64,000 nt of DNA from Phaeodactylibacter luteus (GCF_007993045.1 NZ_VOOR01000001.1:186001-250000); one strand, 5' to 3'. Positions 52,847-61,190 are shown, counted from the first letter of the stretch. Numbers and translations are program-made. The notes: generated by a model from the letters alone, not told the origin.

Positions 52847-53623
52847 ATGACCGATAAGACCAAATTAGGAGCAGTAAGCCTTGAGGTAAGCCCTCAGGGC
52901 GTAGGGGTTATCACCTTTAGCCACCCCGCCCACAACTCCCTGCCCGGGCGCCTCCTGGCCCGCTTGGTAGAAGTGATTGAAGGCGCGGGGGAAGACCCGG
53001 CTGTAAAAGTGATTGTCCTCAAAAGCGCAGGGGAAAGGACCTTCTGCGCCGGTGCCAGCTTTGACGAGCTGATGAGCATTGGGGATTTTGAAACCGGCAA
53101 GCGGTTTTTCATGGGCTTCGCCAACGTCATTAATGCCATGCGCAAATGCCCCAAATTCATCATCGGGCGCATACAGGGCAAAACGGTAGGAGGAGGCGTT
53201 GGCCTGTGTGCCGCCACAGACTATTGCATGGCCACACAGTGGGCTTCTGTCAAGCTCAGCGAGCTGGCGATAGGCATTGGCCCCTTCGTAGTCGGCCCCG
53301 CTGTAGAACGTAAAATAGGCAAGTCTGCCATGACGCAGCTCGCCATCAATGCTACCGAATGGAAAACAGCAAAGTGGGCCCTGGAAAAAGGGCTGTTCAC
53401 CGAAGTGTTTGATACGGCAGAACAAATGGACGCCTACGTTGCCCACCTTGCCCAAAAGCTGGCCGACAGCAGCCCCGAAGCGATGCAGCAGCTGAAGCAA
53501 GTAGCTTGGGAGGAAGCCGGGCATTGGGATCAGCTCTTGGAAGAGCGGGCTGCAATGAGCGGGCAGCTCGTCCTTTCCGATTTCACCCGCAACGCCATTC
53601 AGGCTTTCAAAAACAAAGATTGA
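52847..53623 (+). CDS. Enoyl-CoA hydratase/isomerase family protein
   Basis: 258 residues of crotonase fold. Oxyanion-hole regions RTFCAGASFDEL and GKTVGGGVGLCAATDYCMA are present, and Glu in KLSELAIGIGPFVV lies at a catalytic position. It probably acts on a short or branched acyl-CoA; the nearby branched-chain-type E1 gene makes a role in amino-acid or acyl-CoA catabolism plausible but unproven. ATG 52847 lies downstream of a consensus promoter; upstream in-frame codons run through it. The stop overlaps the next ATG (TGATG). Confidence 0.92.
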   Translation: MTDKTKLGAVSLEVSPQGVGVITFSHPAHNSLPGRLLARLVEVIEGAGEDPAVKVIVLKSAGERTFCAGASFDELMSIGDFETGKRFFMGFANVINAMRKCPKFIIGRIQGKTVGGGVGLCAATDYCMATQWASVKLSELAIGIGPFVVGPAVERKIGKSAMTQLAINATEWKTAKWALEKGLFTEVFDTAEQMDAYVAHLAQKLADSSPEAMQQLKQVAWEEAGHWDQLLEERAAMSGQLVLSDFTRNAIQAFKNKD

Positions 53624-53877
53624 TGGATATCAACAAAATCCTCAAAGCCCAATACCTCGAGGTGGTTGATAAGCAGCTAAAAACAGGGGAGCCGCCCGAA
53701 ACACGCACGACCCTTGAGCGCCTGTTGGAAGCTGGCGCGAGCAAAGAGAAGGCACGCCTGCTGATTGCTCAGTGCGTAGCGGTAGAGCTCAACCGCGTCA
53801 TGAAGGAGAATACGTCATTCAACACAGCCCTTTTTGTCCAAAACCTCAACCGTTTGCCCGAACCTCCCCAACTATAA
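53623..53877 (+). CDS. Small helical protein of unknown function
   Basis: 84 residues (MDINKILKAQYLEVVDKQL ... NRLPEPPQL), soluble, helical. Its start overlaps the enoyl-CoA hydratase stop by one base, so translation is coupled. No family recognised; a DUF1841-like resemblance was considered but is weak. Confidence 0.7.
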   Translation: MDINKILKAQYLEVVDKQLKTGEPPETRTTLERLLEAGASKEKARLLIAQCVAVELNRVMKENTSFNTALFVQNLNRLPEPPQL

Positions 53878-53887
53878 GCACACAATT

Positions 53888-54544
53888 ATGGTGAACCTGG
53901 AGATCTACCTGCAGCCCACTGCTGTATTTGACTTCGACACAGCAGGGTTTCAGCGCTTCCTCAACCGGATTGGGCAGAAAAACGCCCCTCCTGTAGCCCA
54001 GGCCGTAAAACTGTACTACGCCATACGGGACGGCTGGCGGTACCACCCCTATGACATCCGCCTGCAGGAGCAGTACATGAAAGCGTCCTATCTTTTGCAG
54101 CGCCCCCGCGGGCACTGCATCGATAAGGCCGTCCTGCTCATCGCAGCCTGCAGGGGCATGGGCATACCTGCCCGGATTGGCCTGGCCAAAGTCCGCAACC
54201 ACATCGCTGCAGAGCGCATGACGGAAGCGTTTGGCACAGACGAGCTAGTGCCGCATGGCTACGCTGAGCTTTGGCTGGGCGGCAAGTGGGTCAAAGCTAC
54301 CCCCGCTTTCAATCAAGAGCTCTGTCAAAAGCTCGGGGTTGCCCCGCTGGAGTTCAATGGCACAAAGGACGCCCTCTTCCAAGAGTTTGACCGCAACGGG
54401 GGCACCTTCATGGAATACCTGGAAGATTACGGCGCTTTTGAAGGGTTCCCGATGGAGCGCATACGCAGCCTCATGCAAGAACACTACCCCGAAGCATTTG
54501 AACGCTTGGAAGCAACTGGGAGCCTGCTGCCTGAAATGGGCTAA
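53888..54544 (+). CDS. Transglutaminase-like protein
   Basis: 218 residues, cytosolic by appearance. The Cys of a transglutaminase core lies in RGHCIDKAVLLIAACRGMG, with PARIGLAKVRNH following; the His is in VPHGYAELWL. The third position, commonly Asp in W-x-x-x-D-P-T, reads VKATPAFN, as in some bacterial members. Protease- or amidase-like activity is possible; the substrate is unknown. It starts 10 bases after the previous stop. Confidence 0.85.
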   Translation: MVNLEIYLQPTAVFDFDTAGFQRFLNRIGQKNAPPVAQAVKLYYAIRDGWRYHPYDIRLQEQYMKASYLLQRPRGHCIDKAVLLIAACRGMGIPARIGLAKVRNHIAAERMTEAFGTDELVPHGYAELWLGGKWVKATPAFNQELCQKLGVAPLEFNGTKDALFQEFDRNGGTFMEYLEDYGAFEGFPMERIRSLMQEHYPEAFERLEATGSLLPEMG

Positions 54545-54658
54545 GCCCTAGCAAACCGGGGCGCCCCCACCGCTGTTGAAATGCTGTACTGCCCAAAAAT
54601 TACGCCGGCTGATGCCATGGCCGCCCAAAACTGCCGGCAACAGAAACCTAACCAAGTT

Positions 54659-56737
54659 ATGATCAAGACCACAACCAATATTGCCAAAAAGACTTTGAAA
54701 GAGGGGTTCCGGCTGATGGCAACTGCCAAAGCCATGGCCGAGCTTTACGAAGGCCACTTCAAGCTGGTGTCCAAGTATGTCCACGCTACTTCGCGCGGGC
54801 ATGAAGCCATACAGTTGGCTGCCGGCATGCAACTGCTGCCTCAGGATTACGTAGCCCCTTATTACCGCGATGATGCTCTCCTCCTTGGCATCGGGATGTC
54901 CCCTTATGACCTTATGCTACAGCTGATGGCCAAACGGGACGACCCCTTCTCCGGGGGCCGTACTTACTACTCCCACCCCAGCCTCAATGACCCTGGCAAG
55001 CCTAAAATACCTCACCAATCTTCTGCCACCGGCATGCAAGCCATCCCAACTACAGGCGTTGCCATGGGCATTCAGTACAAAGAACTGCATGGGCTGGCCA
55101 ATTATAAAAAAGGGGAAAAAAAGCCGGTCGTCATTTGTTCCCTCGGCGATGCCTCAGTCACAGAAGGCGAAGTGGCCGAAGCCCTGCAGATGGCCGCGCT
55201 CAAGCAGTTCCCCATCATCTTCTTGGTCCAGGACAATGGCTGGGACATTTCTGCCAATGCAGCAGAAACAAGGGCGCAGCATGCCGCTGATTACGCTAAA
55301 GGTTTCCACGGGCTGGAAAGCCTCAGCATAGATGGCTCTGATTTTGTAGGCTGCTATGCTACACTGCAAAAAGTCATTGAAACCGTCCGCAAAGAACGCC
55401 GCCCCTTCTTGGTCCGTGCTGAAGTGCCCCTGCTCAACCACCACACCTCAGGCGTGCGCAAGGAATGGTACCGCGATGATCTGGAAGAAGCTGCCCGCCA
55501 AGACCCCTACCCCATCCTTCGAGATCTGCTCATCAATAGGGAAATCCTGTCCGAAAAACAGGCCGAGAACCTCGAGGAAAAAGCCCGCCAAGCGGTGGCA
55601 GAGGACTTCGAGCGCGCCAGGAATATGGAAGACCCTCGCCCGGAAGACCTCTACACGCATGATTTTGCCCCTACCCCCGTCACAGCAGAACAAGGAGAAC
55701 GGGCGCCGGCTGGCAACGCTCCTACGGTCATGGTCGATAGTGCACTTTTCGCTGTAGAAGAGCTCATGCGGGAACACCCCGAATGCCTGCTCTACGGGCA
55801 AGATGTAGGCGGCCGCCTCGGCGGCGTCTTCCGCGAAGCTGCGACCCTGGCAAAAAAATTTGGCGACAGCCGCGTTTTCAATACCCCTATACAAGAAGCG
55901 TTCATCATCGGCAGCACAGTCGGCATGTCCGCAGTAGGGCTTAAGCCTATCGTCGAAGTACAATTCGCAGATTATATCTGGCCAGGCCTCAATCAGCTGT
56001 TCACAGAAGTAAGCCGCTCCTGCTACCTGTCCAATGGCAAGTGGCCCGTGAGCGCCATCATCCGCGTGCCCATCGGGGCTTATGGCAGCGGCGGCCCCTA
56101 CCACTCTTCTAGTGTAGAATCCGTGCTTGCGAATATCCGTGGCATCAAAATCGCCTATCCCAGCACCGGGGCGGATCTCAAAGGCCTTATGAAGGCAGCT
56201 TTTCATGACCCCAACCCTGTGGTCATGCTAGAGCACAAAGGCCTGTACTGGTCCAAAATAAAAGGCACAGAAGCGGCCAAAACCGTTATGCCCAGCGAAG
56301 ACTATATCATCCCCTTCGGCCAGGCCCGGACGGCCTTGCAAGCAGCAGACGGACAGGTCGAAGCCGGCACCTCTATGGCAGTCATCACCTATGGTATGGG
56401 CGTACATTGGGCACTGAACGCCGCTCAGGCTTATCCTGGGCAGGTGGAGGTCATCGACTTGCGCACCCTCCATCCTCTAGATGAAGAAGCCATGTACACT
56501 GCTGCCCGCCGCCACGGCCGCGTGCTCGTTGTGACAGAGGAACCGGTCAACAACACCTTTGCCCAAAGCCTCGCAGCGCGCATTCAGGAGGCGTGCTTCC
56601 AATATCTTGATGCCCCCGTGCGCACTATTGGCTCCAAAAACATGCCGGCCATCCCCCTCAACGAAGTCTTGGAACGGGAAATGGTCCTTAGTATGGGGCA
56701 AGTCCGGGAAGCAATGGGGGAATTGCTAGCCTACTGA
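54659..56737 (+). CDS. 2-oxoacid dehydrogenase E1, fused alpha and beta subunits
   Basis: 692 residues. The alpha half (about 1-350) shows YVAPYYRDDALLLGIG, QSSATGMQAIPTTGVAMG and the ThDP motif beginning CSLGDASVTEGEVAEAL and ending QDNGWDIS. The beta half (about 375-692) shows YGQDVGGRLGGVFREA, FNTPIQEAFIIGSTVGMSA, RVPIGAYGSGGPYHSSSVE and VTEEPVNNTFAQSLA. A fused E1 of this length is common in Bacteroidota and usually serves a branched-chain or acetoin-like 2-oxoacid dehydrogenase complex. No E2 or E3 gene is adjacent. ATG 54659 (MIKTTTNIAKKTL) is chosen over a longer frame. A Crp/Fnr regulator gene follows after 7 bases. Confidence 0.93.
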   Translation: MIKTTTNIAKKTLKEGFRLMATAKAMAELYEGHFKLVSKYVHATSRGHEAIQLAAGMQLLPQDYVAPYYRDDALLLGIGMSPYDLMLQLMAKRDDPFSGGRTYYSHPSLNDPGKPKIPHQSSATGMQAIPTTGVAMGIQYKELHGLANYKKGEKKPVVICSLGDASVTEGEVAEALQMAALKQFPIIFLVQDNGWDISANAAETRAQHAADYAKGFHGLESLSIDGSDFVGCYATLQKVIETVRKERRPFLVRAEVPLLNHHTSGVRKEWYRDDLEEAARQDPYPILRDLLINREILSEKQAENLEEKARQAVAEDFERARNMEDPRPEDLYTHDFAPTPVTAEQGERAPAGNAPTVMVDSALFAVEELMREHPECLLYGQDVGGRLGGVFREAATLAKKFGDSRVFNTPIQEAFIIGSTVGMSAVGLKPIVEVQFADYIWPGLNQLFTEVSRSCYLSNGKWPVSAIIRVPIGAYGSGGPYHSSSVESVLANIRGIKIAYPSTGADLKGLMKAAFHDPNPVVMLEHKGLYWSKIKGTEAAKTVMPSEDYIIPFGQARTALQAADGQVEAGTSMAVITYGMGVHWALNAAQAYPGQVEVIDLRTLHPLDEEAMYTAARRHGRVLVVTEEPVNNTFAQSLAARIQEACFQYLDAPVRTIGSKNMPAIPLNEVLEREMVLSMGQVREAMGELLAY

Positions 56738-56744
56738 ACAGCCT

Positions 56745-57278
56745 ATGGGCCTCATACAGGAGCTATACAAAGTCATCGAAAAGGAAGGGGGCTGGAGCCC
56801 ACCGCGGCTTATCCCACGGGGCAGCTTTCTCGTACAAGAAGGCGCCCCCCACCCTCACCTGTACTACCTGCTCAGCGGCAGTGTCCGTGTATTCCTGCAG
56901 CAAGGGGAAGAAGAGCACACCATACGCTTCGGTTACGAAGGGGACTTTATCGCTGCCTTAGACAGTTTTATCTCCGGAAAACCCACCATTTACAGCCTAC
57001 AAGCCTTGCGCCAATGTGAAGTGCTCAGCATTCCCCGCCAAGCCTACGAAGAGCTGTTAGGGCGGGAGCCGGGTTACCGCCGGCTCTATCAACAGCTGCT
57101 CGAGCAATTGGCCCTCCAGCAAATGGAGCGCGAACAAGACCTGCTCATCAATGCCCCGGCAGCACGGTACCATAGGGTACTGAGCCGTAGCCCGCAGCTC
57201 TTTCAGGAAGTCCCGCATAAATACATCGCTTCCTACCTCCGCATGACGCCAGAAACCCTTTCCAGGCTGAAAAAGTAG
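56745..57278 (+). CDS. Crp/Fnr-family transcriptional regulator
   Basis: 177 residues. The cyclic-nucleotide-binding-like domain (about 20-120) includes FLVQEGAPHPHLYYLLSGSVRVF and EGDFIAALDSFISGKPT. A short C-terminal helix-turn-helix, HKYIASYLRMTPETLSRLKK, ends the protein. The recognition helix has E-x-x-S-R, the same residues with which FNR reads TTGAT. The N-terminal Cys cluster of oxygen-sensing FNR is absent, so the signal is different or unknown. It starts 7 bases after the E1 gene; an exact FNR-type box lies just downstream, before dinB. Confidence 0.92.
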   Translation: MGLIQELYKVIEKEGGWSPPRLIPRGSFLVQEGAPHPHLYYLLSGSVRVFLQQGEEEHTIRFGYEGDFIAALDSFISGKPTIYSLQALRQCEVLSIPRQAYEELLGREPGYRRLYQQLLEQLALQQMEREQDLLINAPAARYHRVLSRSPQLFQEVPHKYIASYLRMTPETLSRLKK

Positions 57279-57296
57279 GCCCGCGCAGCTGTAATC

Positions 57297-57310
57297 TTGA
57301 TTTCAATCAA
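57297..57310. promoter_or_regulatory. FNR-type operator TTGATTTCAATCAA
   Basis: Exact match to the palindromic FNR consensus TTGAT-N4-ATCAA, 19 bases after the Crp/Fnr gene and 47 bases before the dinB ATG. A near-consensus -7 element (CATCTTTG, 57333-57340) stands downstream, so the box centre would lie near -40, the usual place for a class II activator. Confidence 0.65.
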
Positions 57311-57357
57311 GGCGCTTCCGCCCGTAAGCCCCCATCTTTGTGGAAAATGCTAGAAAC

Positions 57358-57897
57358 ATGGAAGCCCAAGTTTTGATCGACGACCTCCAAGCCCGAACCC
57401 ACGATCACATACAACGCACACAAGCCCTGCTCCAACACACGAGCGGAGCCCTCAACGCCCGTTCTGCCCCCAGGAAGTGGAGCGCGCTAGAGTGTATCGA
57501 ACACCTCAACCGCTACGGCGATTTCTACCTCCCAGAAGTAAACGGCCAACTGGCCAAAGCAGCCCGGTCAGCACAAAAACACTACCGGCCCGGCTGGCTT
57601 GGCGATTATTTTGCCCAATCCATGCTGCCCCGCGAGCCCCTAAACCGGATGAGCACTTTCCGCTCCATGAACCCCTCCGGCAGCCAATTAGACAAGGATA
57701 CCCTACACCAGTTCATCCGCCAACAAGAACAGTGGCTACAGCTGCTTGAGCAGTCCCGTGAGGTGGACCTGCAGCGCACCAAAACCGCCATTTCCATTTC
57801 CCGTTGGATCAAGCTCCGCCTTGGCGACACCCTGCGTATAGTCATCTACCACAACTTCCGGCACCTGCTTCAGGCCGAACAAGCCGTAAAGGGTTAG
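57358..57897 (+). CDS. DinB-family protein
   Basis: 179-residue four-helix-bundle protein of the DinB/DUF664 type: QRTQALLQHTSGALNARSAPRKWSALECIEHLNRYGDFYLP near the N-terminus and the closing IVIYHNFRHLLQAEQ. His residues in ECIEHLN and YHNFRHLLQ occupy the metal-ligand places of the family. Members are often thiol-transferase or stress-related metal enzymes of unclear substrate. ATG 57358 is preferred over GTG 57340, which overlaps the -7 element. A predicted Crp/Fnr box precedes it. Confidence 0.88.
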   Translation: MEAQVLIDDLQARTHDHIQRTQALLQHTSGALNARSAPRKWSALECIEHLNRYGDFYLPEVNGQLAKAARSAQKHYRPGWLGDYFAQSMLPREPLNRMSTFRSMNPSGSQLDKDTLHQFIRQQEQWLQLLEQSREVDLQRTKTAISISRWIKLRLGDTLRIVIYHNFRHLLQAEQAVKG

Positions 57898-57902
57898 GGC
57901 GT

Positions 57903-58013
57903 ACCCCGCCCCTGTGGTTGCCAGGCGGGCGGGGCGCTACGTTTCGGGGCTTGGCTGCCACTCGCCGTGGCATCTGCTCCAAAGGAGCACCCCTCCACAT
58001 CGCTTACGCAAAG
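57903..58013 (-). repeat. Diverged family A repeat, copy A8
   Basis: Reverse, degraded copy: GCCAGGCGGGCGGGGCGCTA, CGTTTCGGGGCTTGGCTGCC, CACTCGCC and CACCCCTCCACATCGCTTA keep the order of the family with many changes, suggesting an old copy. Confidence 0.5.
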
Positions 58014-58037
58014 CCCAGGAGCACCCCTCTCAGAGAA

Positions 58038-58220
58038 CTACTCTGACACCGTGACTACGCTGCGTACCGGATCCGGCCACGCCCCTTCGTTATCTTTCAC
58101 CCGCACACTGATGGCATATTGGCCTGGCTCAGGATAGATATAGTTGAGTACCGGATCAGGCGTTTCTACCTAGTAAAAGCCTTCCAGGGTAAACTCATAA
58201 GCCACAAGGCTACCGCCCCA
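58038..58220 (-). pseudogene. Remnant of a PKD-domain secreted protein
   Basis: Minus-strand frame WGGSLVAYEFTLEGFY, then an in-frame TAG, then VETPDPVLNYIYPEPGQYAI followed by SVRVKDNEGAWPDPVRSVVT and a stop. The Y-x-Y-P-E-P-G-x-Y pattern is the hallmark of PKD domains. No start or flanking coding sequence survives; repeats A8 and A9 lie on both sides. Confidence 0.6.
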
Positions 58221-58425
58221 GGCGCTTATGCTTTTCGGGCTTCAGCCTGGCATTGGCCTAGCGCTGCGCAGGGGTGGCCGAAGGCCAGACCCGACCCCTG
58301 TAGGGCGAGGGGCCGAGCGGATAGCGAGCCCCGGAGCATAGCGGCACCTGCCAGATGGCAGGGGCAGGCCCCACCCCGCAAAGCAGGCTGGGCAGAAAAA
58401 AACGGCAATTGGATTTGCCCCCCAA
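58219..58425 (+). repeat. Dispersed intergenic repeat, family A, copy A9
   Basis: Full-length forward copy: GCTTATGCTTTTCGGGCTTC, AGCCTGGCATTGGCC, the CGAGCGGATAGCGAGCCCCGG core, the CCTGCC-AGAT-GGCAGG hairpin and a variant end (CGGCAATTGGATTTGCC). Uninterrupted, and so an empty-site reference for C48. It abuts the PKD remnant. Confidence 0.85.
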
Positions 58426-58540
58426 CCATTCCAACGAGCACTGCACGAGAAGAATTGATGAAAAAAATGCTCAATATGCGTTCACCATTGTGCCAAATAG
58501 ATAATTCCCTTAACTTGCTGAGGAACCCATAAAAGAAAGT

Positions 58541-59653
58541 ATGAAAAAACGACAACACCTAACCCTGGTTTTCGCCTGCCTTGCCACTTTTGCTTTCTCC
58601 CAAGATACCATCATCTTAAAAAGCGGGAAACAGTTTTTGGCTTACGCCGAATACTATGCCACCAATTATTTACAGTATTCAAAGCCCGGCTCCCCCAATG
58701 CCAAGCAAGGCTTCCCCCTCGACAGCATTGCCGAAGTACGATACAGGGCAATGACTATTGCCCGCCCCAATTACTATCAGGGCGAGCTGATCAATGACGA
58801 AGCCTGCCAGGACAAGCAGCAATCCTGGATTTTTTACCAGGGCATACATGAGTATATTGCACAGGTAGACAGCTGCGACCTCAACTACCTCTACCTGAAA
58901 ACCGCTTCGGGCGATGCCGCCGCACTGCTCCGCCACAAGGTACGTTTCGCATCAAAGCCTGCCCTGAGGGAAACCTGGCAGACGTGGCACGACCCTACGC
59001 GCACGAGGGGGGCGCTGCAGCCTACTGCATTCGGGCTGAATGCAGGAGAAATACTCTACAGCAACACAGGCCTCCTCGCCAATCAGCTGCATATCGGTTT
59101 GACCAACTTCCTCACAGTAAGCGGCGGGGTGGCTGTACTGCCCGGTGTAATGCCCGACGACCGTACACGATTCCCCGTTTGGGCCAGGGCGCACCTCTCC
59201 CTCCCATTGATAAAAAACAAACTGACGCTTGGGGCAGGGGGCATCACCGGTGCCGCTAATGACGGCCTCGCCAATTTTAACATGTTGTATACCAACCTCT
59301 CTTTAGGCACTCCCCTTAGCCACTTGACGCTGAGCGCAGGGTTCCCAAGGGTTAGGTACATTTTTGAAAGCAGCAGGTTTATCAACTATATAGAAGGGGA
59401 TGTCCGGCTACTGACCCTTGGGCTGAGCGCAGCCTCTACGGTCAACCCGCAGCTCTCCATCCTTACGGATAATTCCATCCTGAAATCGCCCGGAGGGCGC
59501 CCTATATTCCGCTTTTCCGCAGGAGCGCGCTACCGATTGAAATGGTTCAGCATTCTGACTGTACCGGGGCTGCGGTACCATCAGAGCCAAGGTACTTGGT
59601 GGCCCTCGTTGCTACTCGGGGCAGACGTCCCCCTGAGGCGGGTGGCGGATTAA
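58541..59653 (+). CDS. Envelope protein, probably beta-barrel
   Basis: 370 residues. Signal peptide (MKKRQHLTLVFACLATFAFS), an N-terminal region with LKSGKQFLAYAEYYATNYLQ, then from about residue 165 alternating strands (LHIGLTNFLTVSGGVAVLPG, WARAHLSLPLIKNKLTLGAG, LTLSAGFPRVRY) typical of an outer-membrane barrel. Family not recognised. The stop is followed immediately by element B59, and no other terminator is seen on this strand. Confidence 0.7.
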   Translation: MKKRQHLTLVFACLATFAFSQDTIILKSGKQFLAYAEYYATNYLQYSKPGSPNAKQGFPLDSIAEVRYRAMTIARPNYYQGELINDEACQDKQQSWIFYQGIHEYIAQVDSCDLNYLYLKTASGDAAALLRHKVRFASKPALRETWQTWHDPTRTRGALQPTAFGLNAGEILYSNTGLLANQLHIGLTNFLTVSGGVAVLPGVMPDDRTRFPVWARAHLSLPLIKNKLTLGAGGITGAANDGLANFNMLYTNLSLGTPLSHLTLSAGFPRVRYIFESSRFINYIEGDVRLLTLGLSAASTVNPQLSILTDNSILKSPGGRPIFRFSAGARYRLKWFSILTVPGLRYHQSQGTWWPSLLLGADVPLRRVAD

Positions 59654-59655
59654 AG

Positions 59656-59813
59656 GCGTGTTGGGACTTTAAGTTTGAGGCGAACGCAGCCAAATTTCAT
59701 GCTAATCAAGGCGAAAAACGGAGTCGATGCCGGCAGCATCGGCGAGTATTTTTAACGCTGAGTAGCACAAAATTCGGCAAGTGCAGACCAAATTTTAAAC
59801 TCCCAACACGCTC
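59656..59813. mobile_element. MITE-like element, family B, copy B59
   Basis: 158 bp bounded by GCGTGTTGGGACTTTAA ... TTAAACTCCCAACACGC. It shares with B41 the interior GCGAACGCAGCCAAATTT and CACAAAATTCGGCAAG, and with C42 the core TAATCAAGGCG. Stem AATTTCATGCTA/TAGCACAAAATT and apical hairpin GATGC-CGGCA-GCATC (59726-59740). It starts two bases after a stop codon. Confidence 0.75.
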
Positions 59814-59818
59814 TCTAA

Positions 59819-59875
59819 ACAAAAACAGGCTGTCGGGCGCCCCTGCTACACACAAATCAGGGGGCCGACAGCCTG
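59819..59875 (-). terminator. Long terminator for the minus-strand gene at 59970
   Basis: CAGGCTGTCGG (59826-59836) pairs with CCGACAGCCTG (59865-59875), extended by a CCCCTG/CAGGGG inner stem. On the minus strand it is followed by TTTTTGTTT. It lies about 95 bases after the stop. Confidence 0.75.
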
Positions 59876-59969
59876 TACAAGCCAGTTATACAGCTTCCGG
59901 CTCAAAAATGTCCACTAAACCGGCCGGAAGCGGTTTAACTTTATGATCCTTCAATATTGGGCTTCCCCC

Positions 59970-61001
59970 CTATTTGGCGTTGCTGCAATCCATGTACTTC
60001 CCGTAGCGGGCATCCGCCATAATCAGGCCATCAAAACGCACCTCATTGCTGAAATTGTTGCCATTATGGTTCTGACGGACCTTGAAACCGTGCAGCATAC
60101 AACGCCCATCGGGGTTTTTCTGGGAGAACGCACCATAAGCCCAGCGGTAGAGGGTTTCCCCGGTCACTTTGTGGCGCACCACTTCCCAATCATTCGATTG
60201 TACCACCACGGATTTCAGTTGCTGCCCGTCCTTTTTGCAAAGCGCGTTGAGGAATTGCTTAGAAGCATTGAGCACATTGGCGTCTTGGTGCAAGCGGCCA
60301 GGGCCCGGCATAGATACAGCAGCTTCCCCTGCGCGCAATGCAGCAAGATATTTCTGCTCCAGCTTTCCTTCGTAGCTTTTAGCCATTTCGAGGCCCTTGC
60401 CATTGTCCCACTCCGCAACGCCTTCCTCTGTAGGGGCGACTACAGCTACAACCACAACATCCACAAAATAGGCGGGCACACCATGTGCCATCGCAGCATT
60501 CTCAAGCGTGCCCCCATAAATAACGTAGGTGTCTTCTCCTACTTCAAGCACTCGCGCACCTTCCCCATTAAAAGCAATATCCTGGCTGGGGTTGAGCGGG
60601 CTGGGCAATATCATAGAGCCCGTCACGATAGCATGAACGGTCACGCCTTGGGGAGCATCTTCTTGTAGGAAATCTGGGGGAGAGATGGCCGCAAATTTAT
60701 CTTCAGGCCCCTCGTCTGCCGGATAGAAGGCAATATAATCTACCATATCGCTGCCCCGGTGGGTCAGAACGCCTGCGACCGGCTCAGGAGGCCCGTACGG
60801 GCTCTCCATCTGCTTGAACGTGGCAGAAGTCTTCAAAGCGTTCAGTGCTGCCATAGCCGCGCCCCCTTCGTCCGATTGGGCGAGTGCAGATTTCGCCTGT
60901 TCTTTCAGGCGTTTCATAAGCTGTGCATTAGCGGTTTGGGCAGAAAAAGAGAGCGCAAGGATAAGGGCTGCAGCCCCAAGTTGTTTGAACAGTGTTTCCA
61001 A
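59970..61001 (-). CDS. Secreted protein of unknown function
   Basis: About 343 residues starting at TTG 61001: signal peptide LFKQLGAAALILALSFSAQTANA, then an unrecognised domain with DMVDYIAFYPADEGPEDKFA, DTYVIYGGTLENAAMAHGVP, EQKYLAALRAGEAAVSMPGPG and a C-terminal FDGLIMADARYGKYMD. A -7 element (TAATTTTG, minus strand, 61034-61041) 32 bases upstream supports this start over the ATG at 61145, whose extra 48 codons look non-coding. No T9SS domain. Confidence 0.7.
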   Translation of the reverse strand: METLFKQLGAAALILALSFSAQTANAQLMKRLKEQAKSALAQSDEGGAAMAALNALKTSATFKQMESPYGPPEPVAGVLTHRGSDMVDYIAFYPADEGPEDKFAAISPPDFLQEDAPQGVTVHAIVTGSMILPSPLNPSQDIAFNGEGARVLEVGEDTYVIYGGTLENAAMAHGVPAYFVDVVVVAVVAPTEEGVAEWDNGKGLEMAKSYEGKLEQKYLAALRAGEAAVSMPGPGRLHQDANVLNASKQFLNALCKKDGQQLKSVVVQSNDWEVVRHKVTGETLYRWAYGAFSQKNPDGRCMLHGFKVRQNHNGNNFSNEVRFDGLIMADARYGKYMDCSNAK

Positions 61002-61033
61002 AGCGGTTTGTTTGAGTGAGTAATTGATAAGGA

Positions 61034-61041
61034 CAAAATTA
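61034..61041 (-). promoter_or_regulatory. Candidate -7 element (TAATTTTG)
   Basis: TAnnTTTG match on the minus strand, 32 bases upstream of the TTG start at 61001; no clear -33 partner. Confidence 0.4.
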
Positions 61042-61114
61042 AGCCCCTGCCTTTCCCTACCAGCCGCCCATGTATGACTGTGGAGCATGGCTGCACAAAC
61101 GTACCGCCTTCCTG

Positions 61115-61166
61115 CATAAACGCAAACGGCCATGGCCAGCCTCAAGTGTGGGGCTGGCCATGGCCG
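61115..61166 (-). terminator. Terminator of the BspA-like gene
   Basis: Perfect 15-bp stem CGGCCATGGCCAGCC (61127-61141) with GGCTGGCCATGGCCG (61152-61166), 10-nt loop; the minus-strand tail is TTTGCGTTTATG. It starts 25 bases after the stop. Confidence 0.8.
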
Positions 61167-61190
61167 AGGTCTGCTCAGGCGCTTTTCCCG

